Of a stretch of 64,000 bases of DNA, positions 26,801 to 35,717 are shown in pieces. The DNA lies in NCBI GenBank assembly GCA_035445085.1, contig DAOMQA010000005.1:74048-138047 (forward strand). Reading direction: 5' to 3'. Each line of letters opens with the position of its first letter. Position 1 is the first letter of the stretch. The stretch comes from JBDHXE01 sp035445085. GTDB taxonomy: Bacteria; Bacteroidota; Ignavibacteria; Kapaibacteriales; UBA2268. The position numbers and the translations under genes are program-made. The notes beneath the pieces are model-generated. The model ran no database searches and was not told the origin of the DNA. It was given only the letters and a program-made list of their open reading frames with translations.

Positions 26801-28102
26801 CTACCTTACTTTTTCTTCTACTAATTTTCTTATACCTTCTATCAATCTATTTTCATCTGTTTCTGCTGCCGGAAATGAATCTAACCTTATTAAATCAGGT
26901 CGTGAAGTTAAAATGCCAGAATTTTGAATATATTTTTCTACGGTTGTAAGCCCACTACCTCCCCAGCTATTTTTTGCTATTGTAATTCCCATTCTTGATA
27001 CATAAGTAAAAATCTGGTCAATTTCGTTTAATGTCTTTCTTCCGTCGCTATCCCAATCATCACCATCTGTTCCATAAAATACATAAATATTATTATCTCG
27101 TGCAAGTTGTTCTTCATTAACAATTGTATTTACTAATTCAAAAGCTGGGTATACATTTGTTCCTCCAGCTACATTAGAATTATGATATGTATAGAAATCA
27201 GGTACTTCTTTTGCACTTTGGTCATGTAAGATAAAGCGGGTTTGTACATTTTGATTATATTGGTACATAAGCCAACTATAAATAAAAAGATGTTGGCTTG
27301 TAATACATTCGGTAGGCTTACCTTGCATAGAACCAGAATAATCACGTAAGAAAAACACTACTGCCGTAGTCTCAAAATCTTTTTCTGGAGACATAATTCT
27401 ATAGACAGCATCGTTAGGGTTCATTAATAATTTTGCGGTATCAACCTCTTCACCCGGCTCAATATTACCTAAAATTATATTCGTTTTTACAATTCTTCGT
27501 AGAGTTTCTTTTTTATCTAAGATTTGTCCAAATCTTCTATTTCTGTCTGTTAAATCATATATATACTTACTAAATGATTTTTTTTTGCCTTTAGGTTTGA
27601 GGTTTGGTAGATTAAATTTTTCTGTTAGGACTTTTCCTAAATCAAAAGCATTGGAAATAACTTCATGATTTTCGCCTCCTCCCCCCTGTCCTGCTCCTTG
27701 TCCTTCACCCTCACCTTCTTGCGGGTCTAATGGAGTTTCCCCGATTACTTCGCCCTCTTCGCCTTCGCCTGCTCCTCCCATTTTGTCTTCTTCTGTATAA
27801 GAATCATCATGATAGAATTTTGGCTCGTGCGTGGTAGGGACAATAACTACTTGATTACTTTCTTTGTTTTGTTTAACTATTTTGCCTAATTTTATTCTTC
27901 TTGGAAAGCCATCTTTCTCGCGTTGCTCATCTCTATCAAGTAAGTCCTCTATCGTCTGCAATCTTAACGAGTAATCATCTGTGAACTTAAAGTTAATTGC
28001 CTCAAGAAATTGATGCTCATCATCAGAATGAAGTTGTTCATTTTGAATGAGTTTATATAGTTCTTTGTTTAATTTTTCTTCTATAGAACGATTATCATTC
28101 AT
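26801..28102 (-). CDS. YeaH/YhbH family (DUF444) VWA-like protein
   Basis: A 433-residue DUF444 protein. The first 120 residues are charged. They lead to a Gly- and Glu-rich flexible linker (about residues 108-145). The C-terminal half is a von Willebrand-A-like domain with a MIDAS-type DYSGSMQG (about 252-259) and VAGGTNVYPAF. It is homologous to E. coli YeaH, whose gene sits with the PrkA homologue YeaG. It is the first gene of the three-gene operon. The start is followed closely by in-frame coding and no better start is seen. Confidence 0.92.
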   Translation of the reverse strand: MNDNRSIEEKLNKELYKLIQNEQLHSDDEHQFLEAINFKFTDDYSLRLQTIEDLLDRDEQREKDGFPRRIKLGKIVKQNKESNQVVIVPTTHEPKFYHDDSYTEEDKMGGAGEGEEGEVIGETPLDPQEGEGEGQGAGQGGGGENHEVISNAFDLGKVLTEKFNLPNLKPKGKKKSFSKYIYDLTDRNRRFGQILDKKETLRRIVKTNIILGNIEPGEEVDTAKLLMNPNDAVYRIMSPEKDFETTAVVFFLRDYSGSMQGKPTECITSQHLFIYSWLMYQYNQNVQTRFILHDQSAKEVPDFYTYHNSNVAGGTNVYPAFELVNTIVNEEQLARDNNIYVFYGTDGDDWDSDGRKTLNEIDQIFTYVSRMGITIAKNSWGGSGLTTVEKYIQNSGILTSRPDLIRLDSFPAAETDENRLIEGIRKLVEEKVR

Positions 28103-28184
28103 TTGTTATTCTCTAATAGATTTTCTCAAATATACGATTATCATAATAAAAGATTAGAATATATTTACATTTAGAATATAAATA

Positions 28185-29093
28185 TTAATTTCGCTTAGCT
28201 TTCATTTCTGTTATCATTTTACTAAAGTCTTCCTTTTCTAAATAATAATGTGAATTACAATATTGGCATATCAATTCATTTTCGCCACTTTTATGCATTT
28301 CTTCAATATCTTTTAAGTTTAAAGTAGCTAATTTATCCATAAAAGACTCTTTTGAACAACGACAAAAGAAATCAACTTGAGAACTTGAAATGAGCTTAAA
28401 CTCAAATGGCAGTATGCTTTTCATGACTTCTAAGGGTGTAGCTCCATTTTCAAAGTAATCAGTTAGTTTATCGACTTTTAATAATTTATCATATAGGACT
28501 TTTAAATCTTCATTTGTGTAGCCAGGCATTGCCTGAACTATTAGCCCTGCGGATTGTCTGATTATTCCCGTTTCGTCAAATGCAACATCTAAAATTACAA
28601 AGCTCGGTATTTGCTCAGAATTAGAAAAATACTCTGCTATATCGGAAGTTACATCTCCATTAATTAAAGGTACAATACCTATTACAGGCTCTCTCTTATT
28701 ATACATTATTCTTGAAACTTTCAGAACACCAATGCCTAATAAGTCTGACATCGATTCTATACTTTCAAAATCAAAATTTTTATCAAAATTTACATATCCT
28801 CTAACTTCGCCCAACTGCAATGCTTCGGCAAATATTTTTGATATTGGTCCTTTGCCCTCTAATTCGATAATTACTCGCTCTTCACCCATTAGAAAAGATG
28901 CTAACAATGAAGCAGAACTCATAGCACGAGCAAGCAAAGAGGCTTGAAAATGCGGCAAATGATGATTGATTTGGGCAGTTCTTGTAGTGGCAGTATTTTT
29001 AATACATACTGCTCTAAAATGCCCATTTTTAGAAAGCACTCTAACAGCCCTATCGCGCTGTTTGTATAGTTTTGCTAATTCTTCTTCTTCCAT
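28185..29093 (-). CDS. hslO: Redox-regulated chaperone Hsp33
   Basis: Hsp33 becomes an active holdase when oxidised. The 302 residues hold the N-terminal substrate-binding domain (TARTAQINHHLPHFQASLLARAMSSA) and, at the end, the zinc-thiol switch CRC (C244, C246) and CQYC (C276, C279). The full four-cysteine switch is present, so it should be redox-regulated. It is divergent from idi across 72 bases of A/T-rich sequence and lies 82 bases upstream of the DUF444 operon in the same direction, but shares no overlap with it. Confidence 0.95.
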   Translation of the reverse strand: MEEEELAKLYKQRDRAVRVLSKNGHFRAVCIKNTATTRTAQINHHLPHFQASLLARAMSSASLLASFLMGEERVIIELEGKGPISKIFAEALQLGEVRGYVNFDKNFDFESIESMSDLLGIGVLKVSRIMYNKREPVIGIVPLINGDVTSDIAEYFSNSEQIPSFVILDVAFDETGIIRQSAGLIVQAMPGYTNEDLKVLYDKLLKVDKLTDYFENGATPLEVMKSILPFEFKLISSSQVDFFCRCSKESFMDKLATLNLKDIEEMHKSGENELICQYCNSHYYLEKEDFSKMITEMKAKRN

Positions 29094-29165
29094 TCTATTA
29101 TTTTTTCAACTATTTTAAAAATTATTATAACCTTACTTAAAAAAAATTATTTTATTTCTTATTAA

Positions 29166-29711
29166 ATGTCTTGCTTTTACGTTTATATAAACTTTATGAT
29201 ACCAAACAATAAAATAGCTCTTGTTGATGAAGATGACAACATTATTGCATATGAAGACAAACTAATAGTTCATAGAGACGGTTTACTTCATAGAGCATTT
29301 TCTATTTTAGTATTCAATGATATTGGTGAAATATTATTACAACGTAGAGCCTTGCACAAGTACCATTCTGCTGGATTATGGAGTAACACATGTTGTAGCC
29401 ATTTACCAGAAAATTCTGAAATGAAAGAAATCATACATACCAGATTAAACGAAGAAATGGGTTTTGATTGTGAACTTGAATTTCAATTTAAATTCACATA
29501 TAAGGTAATATTTAATAATGGGCTTACAGAATATGAGACCGACCATTTATACTTTGGTTATTTTAATAGCGTACCAAACGTAAATCCCGAAGAAGCTATG
29601 GGTTGGATGTGGATATCTTACGAGAAATTAGAAGAATGGATAAAAACTTCTCCGGAAGAATTTACTTATTGGTTTAAAGAAATATTTAAGAGACTATCAA
29701 TTATAAAATGA
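29166..29711 (+). CDS. idi: Isopentenyl-diphosphate delta-isomerase, type I
   Basis: Interconverts isopentenyl and dimethylallyl diphosphate for isoprenoid synthesis. The Nudix-fold landmarks are the LHRAFSILVFN strand, LQRRALHKYHSAGLWSNTCCSHL with the catalytic cysteine, EEMGF of the Nudix helix, and an EYETDHLYFGYF segment with the catalytic glutamate. The start given is the first ATG; the second methionine at 29196 (MIPNNKIALVDE) aligns better with family N-termini and may be the true start. Its stop overlaps the ATG of the next ABC gene (ATGA), so the two are coupled. Confidence 0.93.
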   Translation: MSCFYVYINFMIPNNKIALVDEDDNIIAYEDKLIVHRDGLLHRAFSILVFNDIGEILLQRRALHKYHSAGLWSNTCCSHLPENSEMKEIIHTRLNEEMGFDCELEFQFKFTYKVIFNNGLTEYETDHLYFGYFNSVPNVNPEEAMGWMWISYEKLEEWIKTSPEEFTYWFKEIFKRLSIIK

Positions 29712-31450
29712 AAGACTTAAAACGATTAATTCCTTATTTAGCAAAATATAAGAAAAAAATAGCCATTGGCTTTGTAGTAGTTACTATATCTAATTTTTGT
29801 TCAACTTATGTGCCTAAGTTAGTAGGTGAAACAATAGACTTAATATCCAAGAATGGATTTTTTATTAGCGATGTTTATGAAAATATTGGCTTGATATTAC
29901 TTTTTACATTCCTATCTGGCTTATTTATGTATTATACGCGACGAACAATCATTGTTGCCTCAAGAGAAATAGAATACGATTTAAGAAGAGATTTGATGAA
30001 TGCTATACGCGATCAGTCTATGAATTTCTTTCATAGCCATCCAACGGGTATGCTAATGGCTCATTCTACAAATGATATACCAGCTACAAGAGAGTTTTTG
30101 GGTCCTGCGGTGATGTATTCAGCCAATACGCTTACAACTTTCGTTTTCGCTCTATATTTTATGTTGTCTCTAAGTCCGTCTATTACGCTAATAGGTCTAA
30201 TACCTTTGCCTTTTATAGCTTACCTCACCTATTTATTAGGCAAAAAGATTCATATTGCTTTTAAAAATGTCCAAGAAAAATATGCGGATTTGACGACGCA
30301 AGCACAAGATACATTTTCCGGCTTGCGTGTTATGCGAGCTTATTCTCGTGAAGCTAACGAATTAAAGTTATTCGAAACATTTAGTTTCGATTATTTAAAG
30401 AAAAATTTAAAATTAGCGAAATATGATGCTTTTTTTATCCCTGTATTAACTTTATTAGTTGGTTCTTCACAAATTTTAGTTTTATACTTCGGAGGTAACC
30501 AAGTAATAGAAGGCACAGCAACATTAGGCGATTTGACACAGTTTTTTATATACTTAGAGTTATTGATATGGCCAGTAGCTGCTATTGGCTGGGTAACAAA
30601 CTTAGTACAACGAGGAGCAGCATCAACAGGGCGATTAGGTGTATTAATGGATAACAAGCCTGATATTATCGAAAACAACAATAAATCACTTAAGATAAAT
30701 AACTATTCTATAAAGTTTGAAGATGTATCTTATTCATACACAACTTCTAAAAATGACGTACTTCAAAATATCAATCTTAATATACCTGAGGGCTCGTCGT
30801 TGGGTATAGTTGGTAAAATAGGTAGTGGCAAAACCACCTTTATCAATCTAATATCGCGTTTATACGATGTAGAAAGTGGCACTATCAAGATTGGAGATAT
30901 TAATTTAAAAGATATTTCATTTAAAAGTTTAAGGGACAGTATAGGGGTAGTATCACAAGAACCTTTTTTATTTTCTGATACCATACTCAATAACATTAGG
31001 TTTGGGAATGAAGATGCTTCTTTGGATCAAATTATCGAGATAGCCAAAAAAGTAAAACTATCTGATGAAGTTTTAACCTTCGAAAAGCAATATAATACTA
31101 TGCTTGGGGAACGTGGTATCACGCTCTCGGGTGGGCAAAAACAAAGATTAGCAATAGCGCGTGCTTTAATTATGAATCCCAAAATATTAATCTTAGATGA
31201 TTCGCTTTCGGCAGTAGATACCAATACTGAAGAGTATATTCTAAATAGTTTAAAAGAATTTTATAAAGAGAGAACTACAATCTTAATTTCGCACCGATTA
31301 TCCGTTGTAAAGAATGTGGATAATATTATTTTTCTTGAAAATGGCAGAATTATAGAACAAGGCAGTCATACAGATTTAATTAATTTAAACGGCAAGTACG
31401 CCCATATGTATAAATTACAGCAGATAGCGGCAGAATTAGAAAAGATATAA
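29708..31450 (+). CDS. ABC exporter (MsbA-like half-transporter)
   Basis: A 580-residue half-transporter with the membrane domain first (six predicted helices, about 1-320) and the nucleotide-binding domain after. The P-loop is GKIGSGKTT (about 371-379), the Q-loop is followed by SQEPFLFSDTI, the ABC signature is TLSGGQKQR, and the Walker B region ILILDDS has two consecutive acidic residues. D-loop and H-loop (SHRLS) are complete, so it should be an active ATPase. It probably works as a homodimer exporting a lipid, lipopolysaccharide precursor or drug. The substrate is not predictable. Confidence 0.92.
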   Translation: MKDLKRLIPYLAKYKKKIAIGFVVVTISNFCSTYVPKLVGETIDLISKNGFFISDVYENIGLILLFTFLSGLFMYYTRRTIIVASREIEYDLRRDLMNAIRDQSMNFFHSHPTGMLMAHSTNDIPATREFLGPAVMYSANTLTTFVFALYFMLSLSPSITLIGLIPLPFIAYLTYLLGKKIHIAFKNVQEKYADLTTQAQDTFSGLRVMRAYSREANELKLFETFSFDYLKKNLKLAKYDAFFIPVLTLLVGSSQILVLYFGGNQVIEGTATLGDLTQFFIYLELLIWPVAAIGWVTNLVQRGAASTGRLGVLMDNKPDIIENNNKSLKINNYSIKFEDVSYSYTTSKNDVLQNINLNIPEGSSLGIVGKIGSGKTTFINLISRLYDVESGTIKIGDINLKDISFKSLRDSIGVVSQEPFLFSDTILNNIRFGNEDASLDQIIEIAKKVKLSDEVLTFEKQYNTMLGERGITLSGGQKQRLAIARALIMNPKILILDDSLSAVDTNTEEYILNSLKEFYKERTTILISHRLSVVKNVDNIIFLENGRIIEQGSHTDLINLNGKYAHMYKLQQIAAELEKI

Positions 31451-31494
31451 TACAGTACTGGATACACAAAAGTACAAATTGTAAGAATTTAGTA

Positions 31495-32235
31495 TTATTC
31501 TATATAATATGCTTCTATTCTTTTAAGTTCAGCTTGTCGCCTATGTTTCAGTTTTAATTTTAAAATTATAATTTCCTTGAAGATTCTAATTATATCAAAG
31601 AAAGAAGTATAATTATAATGGGGTATTTTATTATCATTACAATACCTTGCTAAACTTTTTTTAGCAAAAATAATGTCTGCATATTCTATAGGACAATAAT
31701 CCGAGTAACCGTCGCCAATATAAACTATATAGGCCTCATCAGCAACATTTTTTAATACGGCATTCCTTTTACAAGATGCAGAAAAACAATTGCAAGACTC
31801 AGTTGCTCCGGGGAAGTGTGGCTTTATATGATTATCATAGCTCAAATAATTAGATGCAACTTCAACACCATCTATATTATTCATTTCAAGAAAGGGTATA
31901 ATATAGTCTGAAAAACCATCACTTACTATTTTTAAAGGAAATGCGTTTTCATTGCATAATTTTACAAATTGGTTAAAATATGGGTCTATATCTATATCTT
32001 TGATAAAATTTAGAATATCCTTCTTACTAAAACCTACGGGTAAGTTTTGGCATAGCTTATTCCAATAAGTACTTACAGAAATTTCTTTACTTAGTAATTG
32101 GGTACGATACGGTTCAAATTTACTATATGTTTTAAATAATTCATCCCCTATATCCTTTAATGCAATAGTACCATCAAAGTCACAAAAAACGTATATTTGT
32201 TTTTTAGATTTGTTCATAATTATAAAATTAATCAA
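31495..32235 (-). CDS. HAD-superfamily phosphatase, MtnX-like
   Basis: A haloacid-dehalogenase-fold phosphatase resembling MtnX, the methionine-salvage phosphatase acting on hydroxyketomethylthiopentenyl phosphate, and the related phosphoserine phosphatase-like branch. The nucleophile motif is FCDFDGTIA near residues 19-27 (DxD). Then the KIVSDGFSDYIIPFL motif and IGDGYSDYCP with the last acidic pair follow. Residues 1-6 before the second methionine are non-conserved; the likely start is at 32217. No other mtn gene is adjacent, so the substrate is uncertain. It faces cdsA divergently. Confidence 0.8.
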   Translation of the reverse strand: MINFIIMNKSKKQIYVFCDFDGTIALKDIGDELFKTYSKFEPYRTQLLSKEISVSTYWNKLCQNLPVGFSKKDILNFIKDIDIDPYFNQFVKLCNENAFPLKIVSDGFSDYIIPFLEMNNIDGVEVASNYLSYDNHIKPHFPGATESCNCFSASCKRNAVLKNVADEAYIVYIGDGYSDYCPIEYADIIFAKKSLARYCNDNKIPHYNYTSFFDIIRIFKEIIILKLKLKHRRQAELKRIEAYYIE

Positions 32236-32284
32236 AATACAAAAATAGGTAAAGAATTTAAATTAATTATAGGGAGTATATTTT

Positions 32285-33121
32285 TTGAAAGATTTAGGTA
32301 AAAGAGTTGCTGTTGCATTGATCGGTATTCCATTATTACTTTATGTAATTTATTCGGGTAGCATACCGTTTTTTATAGCTATCATTATAATTTCAACTAT
32401 ATCGTTGTGGGAATTTTACGAGATAGCACGTAATAAAGGCACTCAGCCTTTAACAATTTTAGGTCTTCTTGTAAATATTATTAGCCTAACTCTTTTGTAC
32501 TTGCACTCAATCAATTTCAATATAACACAATACTATTTAATTACTTTTCTGCTATTTATTATATGTGCATTTCTATTTCAACTATTCCGCAAGGAAAATA
32601 ATTCAATCAGCAATATATCTATAACAATTGGTGGCTTGATATATATAAATTTAATGTTTGCTTCTCTCTATATGCTAAGAGAATTTCATTTATTTTTTGG
32701 TAAGGTTATAGAGTTCAATCCAATGTTATTAGTCTACTCCTTTATAATATCAATTTGGGTTTGTGATAGTGCAGCATATTTCGTAGGTTCAAAATTTGGT
32801 AAAAACAAGCTTATGCCGTCAATAAGTCCCAAAAAGAGTTGGGAAGGTGCTGTAGCAGGCTTTATAGGTTCAGTGCTATCCATGCTTATTTTTAACTTAA
32901 TTACCAATAATTTTTCTATAATTCATTCATTAGTTATAGGTGTTTTAGTTGGTACAGCTGGGCAAATAGGCGATTTATCAGAATCTCAAATAAAAAGAGA
33001 TGCCAATGTTAAAGATAGCTCTAATATATTACCTGGGCATGGTGGTTTTCTTGATAGATTTGACAGCATAATGTTTGTATCTCCAATAATTTTATTATAC
33101 TTACTTATCTTATCCTTTTAA
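32285..33121 (+). CDS. cdsA: Phosphatidate cytidylyltransferase
   Basis: Makes CDP-diacylglycerol from phosphatidate and CTP, the branch point for phospholipids. A 278-residue integral membrane protein with about eight helices. The family signature near the end is complete: SQIKRDANVKDSSNILPGHGG, then a DRFDS motif. Translation starts at TTG (32285-32287), supported by a GGGAG at 32272-32276 eight bases upstream. It is divergent from the HAD phosphatase gene. A 309-base stretch without a convincing gene follows it. Confidence 0.94.
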   Translation: MKDLGKRVAVALIGIPLLLYVIYSGSIPFFIAIIIISTISLWEFYEIARNKGTQPLTILGLLVNIISLTLLYLHSINFNITQYYLITFLLFIICAFLFQLFRKENNSISNISITIGGLIYINLMFASLYMLREFHLFFGKVIEFNPMLLVYSFIISIWVCDSAAYFVGSKFGKNKLMPSISPKKSWEGAVAGFIGSVLSMLIFNLITNNFSIIHSLVIGVLVGTAGQIGDLSESQIKRDANVKDSSNILPGHGGFLDRFDSIMFVSPIILLYLLILSF

Positions 33122-33430
33122 TAGTATGTACAAAACTCGTTTAAAGATATGCAAAAAATTAATGGTATAGCTTCTCCCAATCCACCATTAGAACAACTGT
33201 TAGCTGTATTCACGGCAATATTTGGGCTTATGCTATACCTACAAATATAATTAGTATAAGTTTCTTGGATAAACTACAAAGGCAAAAAGAAGTTCTCAAG
33301 GATGGATGATACGAGTTATCAAAAAAGATATAAATATTGTCCACATTGTGGCAAGAAATTAGACTTATATATAAAATTTTTCCCCTAAATAAAACGTTCA
33401 TAGTATTTTAAAGATTAGTGAAATAACCTT
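33122..33430. other. Gene-poor stretch with two tiny in-frame ORFs
   Basis: No convincing gene fills these 309 bases. Two very short ORFs lie in the same frame: 33149-33250 (33 codons, ending in a hydrophobic run AVFTAIFGLMLYLQI) and 33302-33388 (28 codons, with a single zinc-ribbon half, CPHCGKKL). Stop codons at 33248 and 33257 separate them. They could be two small genes or the remains of one zinc-ribbon membrane protein. No ribosome-binding site is evident for either. Confidence 0.4.
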
Positions 33431-33775
33431 ATGATTGATTCAATTTTTACGAAGATAATAAACAGAGAGATTCCAGCATCGATAGTATACGAAGACGAGC
33501 AAGTAATTGCTTTTAATGATATTAACCCAATTGCACCAGTTCATATTTTAATAGTCCCCAAAAAACAAATCCCTACAATCAATGATTTGGAGCAAGATGA
33601 CGCTACATTAATGGGATTGCTTATCTTAAGAGCAAAAGATATTGCAAAGAATCTTGGCATAGCCGAAAGGGGTTACAGGCTAATCTTTAATTGTAATAAA
33701 GAAGCCTGCCAAACAGTATTTCATATACATTTACATTTGATTGGTGGAAAGCAATTAGGATGGAACCAAGATTGA
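33431..33775 (+). CDS. HIT family purine-nucleotide hydrolase (HinT-type)
   Basis: A 114-residue histidine-triad protein of the Hint branch, which hydrolyses purine nucleoside phosphoramidates and aminoacyl-adenylates. The N-terminal IFTKIINREIPASIVYED and the PVHILIVPKK segment are typical. The triad is H98-I-H100-L-H102 close to the end, with the catalytic histidine in the middle. It ends in a TGATG overlap with the kdsD gene and is probably translated together with it. Confidence 0.95.
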   Translation: MIDSIFTKIINREIPASIVYEDEQVIAFNDINPIAPVHILIVPKKQIPTINDLEQDDATLMGLLILRAKDIAKNLGIAERGYRLIFNCNKEACQTVFHIHLHLIGGKQLGWNQD

Positions 33776-34749
33776 TGTTAATTAGAGAAGACTTAATTAG
33801 TGAGGCTATTAGAGTATTTGAAGATGAGATAGAAGGCTTACAAATAGCTAAGAATAAAATTGATAGTAGTTTTGCAGATGCTGTAACCCTAATCTCATCA
33901 TCTCATAAAGTAGTATTAAGTGGAGTAGGGAAATCTGGCTTAATAGCACGCAAAATAGCTGCAACACTCTCATCTATAGGTTGCTCGGCGACGTTTCTTC
34001 ATCCCGTGGAAGCATTACACGGAGATATAGGCTTAGTTCAAAAAGATGATGTTGCTATATTATTATCAAAAAGTGGTACTACCGAGGAATTAAATAAATT
34101 AATTCCATATTTAAAGTTTCGTGGTGCCAAAATTATTTCTATCTTAGGTAATATTAATTCAACCATAGCAAGCTATTCCGATGTTGTTTTAGATGGAACA
34201 GTAGAAAGAGAAGCTTGTCCATTTAATTTAGCACCTACAACAAGTTCGACCCTTGCTTTAGTTATAGGAGATGCTTTAGCTATTGCTGTAATGAAAGTGA
34301 GAGGCACTACCTTAGAAGATTTTTCCAAATTACACCCCTTAGGCTTAATTGGCAGAAGTATCACTGTAAAAGTATCTGATATAATGCACAAAGGCACTAA
34401 CATACCTACTATTCAACAATCTGCCAAATTAAAGGATGCGATTATTGAGATAAGTAGGAAGAATTTAGGTTGTGTTTGTGTAGTTAATGACGCTTATATT
34501 TTAGAAGGTATCATTACTGATGGAGATATTAGACGGGTATTTCAGCATACCGAAAATATCACGGATCTAAGAGTTTTTGATATTATGACAAAAGACCCCA
34601 TCAAGATTAGTGAGGGAGCATATTTACAAGAAGCCATTGCATTAATGGAAAATAGAAATAGCGAAATTAGTGTCTTACCTGTTGTGGATATAAATCAACA
34701 ATTACTTGGAGTAATAAGATTGCACGATATTGTAAGATCTGGCTCCTAA
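33775..34749 (+). CDS. kdsD: D-arabinose-5-phosphate isomerase, KpsF/GutQ type
   Basis: Isomerises ribulose-5-phosphate to arabinose-5-phosphate, the first step of Kdo synthesis for lipopolysaccharide. An N-terminal SIS sugar-isomerase domain (about 1-200) has GVGKSGLIARKI, HPVEALHGDIG with the catalytic histidine region, LLSKSGTTEE, and PTTSSTLAL. Two CBS domains follow (about 205-324: VSDIMHKG and IFDIMTKDP starts). The ATG at 33775 overlaps the hinT stop codon; an in-frame ATG at 33760 would add five residues. Confidence 0.93.
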   Translation: MLIREDLISEAIRVFEDEIEGLQIAKNKIDSSFADAVTLISSSHKVVLSGVGKSGLIARKIAATLSSIGCSATFLHPVEALHGDIGLVQKDDVAILLSKSGTTEELNKLIPYLKFRGAKIISILGNINSTIASYSDVVLDGTVEREACPFNLAPTTSSTLALVIGDALAIAVMKVRGTTLEDFSKLHPLGLIGRSITVKVSDIMHKGTNIPTIQQSAKLKDAIIEISRKNLGCVCVVNDAYILEGIITDGDIRRVFQHTENITDLRVFDIMTKDPIKISEGAYLQEAIALMENRNSEISVLPVVDINQQLLGVIRLHDIVRSGS

Positions 34750-34802
34750 TAAATCTTTTTTTGTACTAATTATCCTGTTTCATTAGTATATATTTTAATC
34801 AA

Positions 34803-34836
34803 GTCTCTTAATCTTTCTTGGAGAGTATTAAGAGGC
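34803..34836 (+). terminator. Hairpin after kdsD
   Basis: Ten-base arms at 34803-34812 and 34827-34836 with one wobble pair, followed by a short TTTG run. It lies 54 bases past the kdsD stop and is judged to end the hinT-kdsD transcript. The T-tract is short, so the call is moderate. Confidence 0.5.
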
Positions 34837-34931
34837 TTTGTGGAAATTAGAGAGTTTTATTGAATTAAATTAAAAAAATATATAAATTAATCAATTTTAC
34901 TTATTAATTTTGTTTTTTTTTAAATGTAATA

Positions 34932-35717
34932 ATGGAAATAATGAGTAAAGTTACTGATATAAAATTAGGGAATAATAAGTCTCCTGCCAGCCGCAGGTCG
35001 CCTGTACTTATTATTTTTGCTGTAATAGTTATATCATTTTTGGGTATTATAATAGCACCTAAGTCTAATTTCAAAAATGATTGGGATATAATTGGAAAGC
35101 AATATGAAGAGAGCAAAGCAATAAGCGACCCTAAACTTAGGCAAGAAGCGTTTATGACCTCCCTCAAAGAAATGATAGCTATGCGTAATAAGTATCCAGA
35201 ACATGCCAGATTATATTTAAATACAGCAGTTATTTTTCAAGCTTTGAATATGCCTGATTCAGCGTTTAAAAATGCGTATACTGCTTTAAAAAAAGGGGGC
35301 GATGGTACAGTCAATCAAATAAATTCATTTGCGATTGATATAATGCTCAAATCCACAATACAAAAAGCGCAAGTATTTTTTATGCAAAAAGATACGGTAG
35401 ATGCTTTAAATACATTTAAATATGCTAATTCTTTAATTCAGCACCCATTTTTAGGTAAAACTATCGGTAGCTTTTATGCAAACTTTGGTAGTGCGGATAG
35501 TGCCTTAAAATATCTTTATCAATCTTACAAATTAAACAATCGCGACAGTGAAGTATTTTATTTTGTTGGACTTACTTATTATAAGGGCAATAAAATTGAT
35601 AGTGCAATATATTTTCTCAATCAGGCTATTACAATGAATCCAAACGAACAGCAAGCTAAAAGCCTTATTAATTTAATAACCTCACAAGGAAATAATGAAA
35701 ATTCCAAACATAATTAA
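34932..35717 (+). CDS. Membrane-anchored TPR protein
   Basis: A 261-residue protein with one N-terminal transmembrane segment (about 22-40, SPVLIIFAVIVISFLGIII) and then a helical repeat region. Tetratricopeptide-like pairs recur: ARLYLNTAVIFQALNMPDSAFKNAYTAL, and near the end SEVFYFVGLTYYKGNKIDSAIYFLNQAI, followed by MNPNE. It presumably anchors a protein-binding scaffold on the periplasmic side. The last 23 bases overlap the next gene, a DUF2142 membrane protein, which implies coupled expression. A second methionine at 34941 is an alternative start. Confidence 0.75.
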   Translation: MEIMSKVTDIKLGNNKSPASRRSPVLIIFAVIVISFLGIIIAPKSNFKNDWDIIGKQYEESKAISDPKLRQEAFMTSLKEMIAMRNKYPEHARLYLNTAVIFQALNMPDSAFKNAYTALKKGGDGTVNQINSFAIDIMLKSTIQKAQVFFMQKDTVDALNTFKYANSLIQHPFLGKTIGSFYANFGSADSALKYLYQSYKLNNRDSEVFYFVGLTYYKGNKIDSAIYFLNQAITMNPNEQQAKSLINLITSQGNNENSKHN

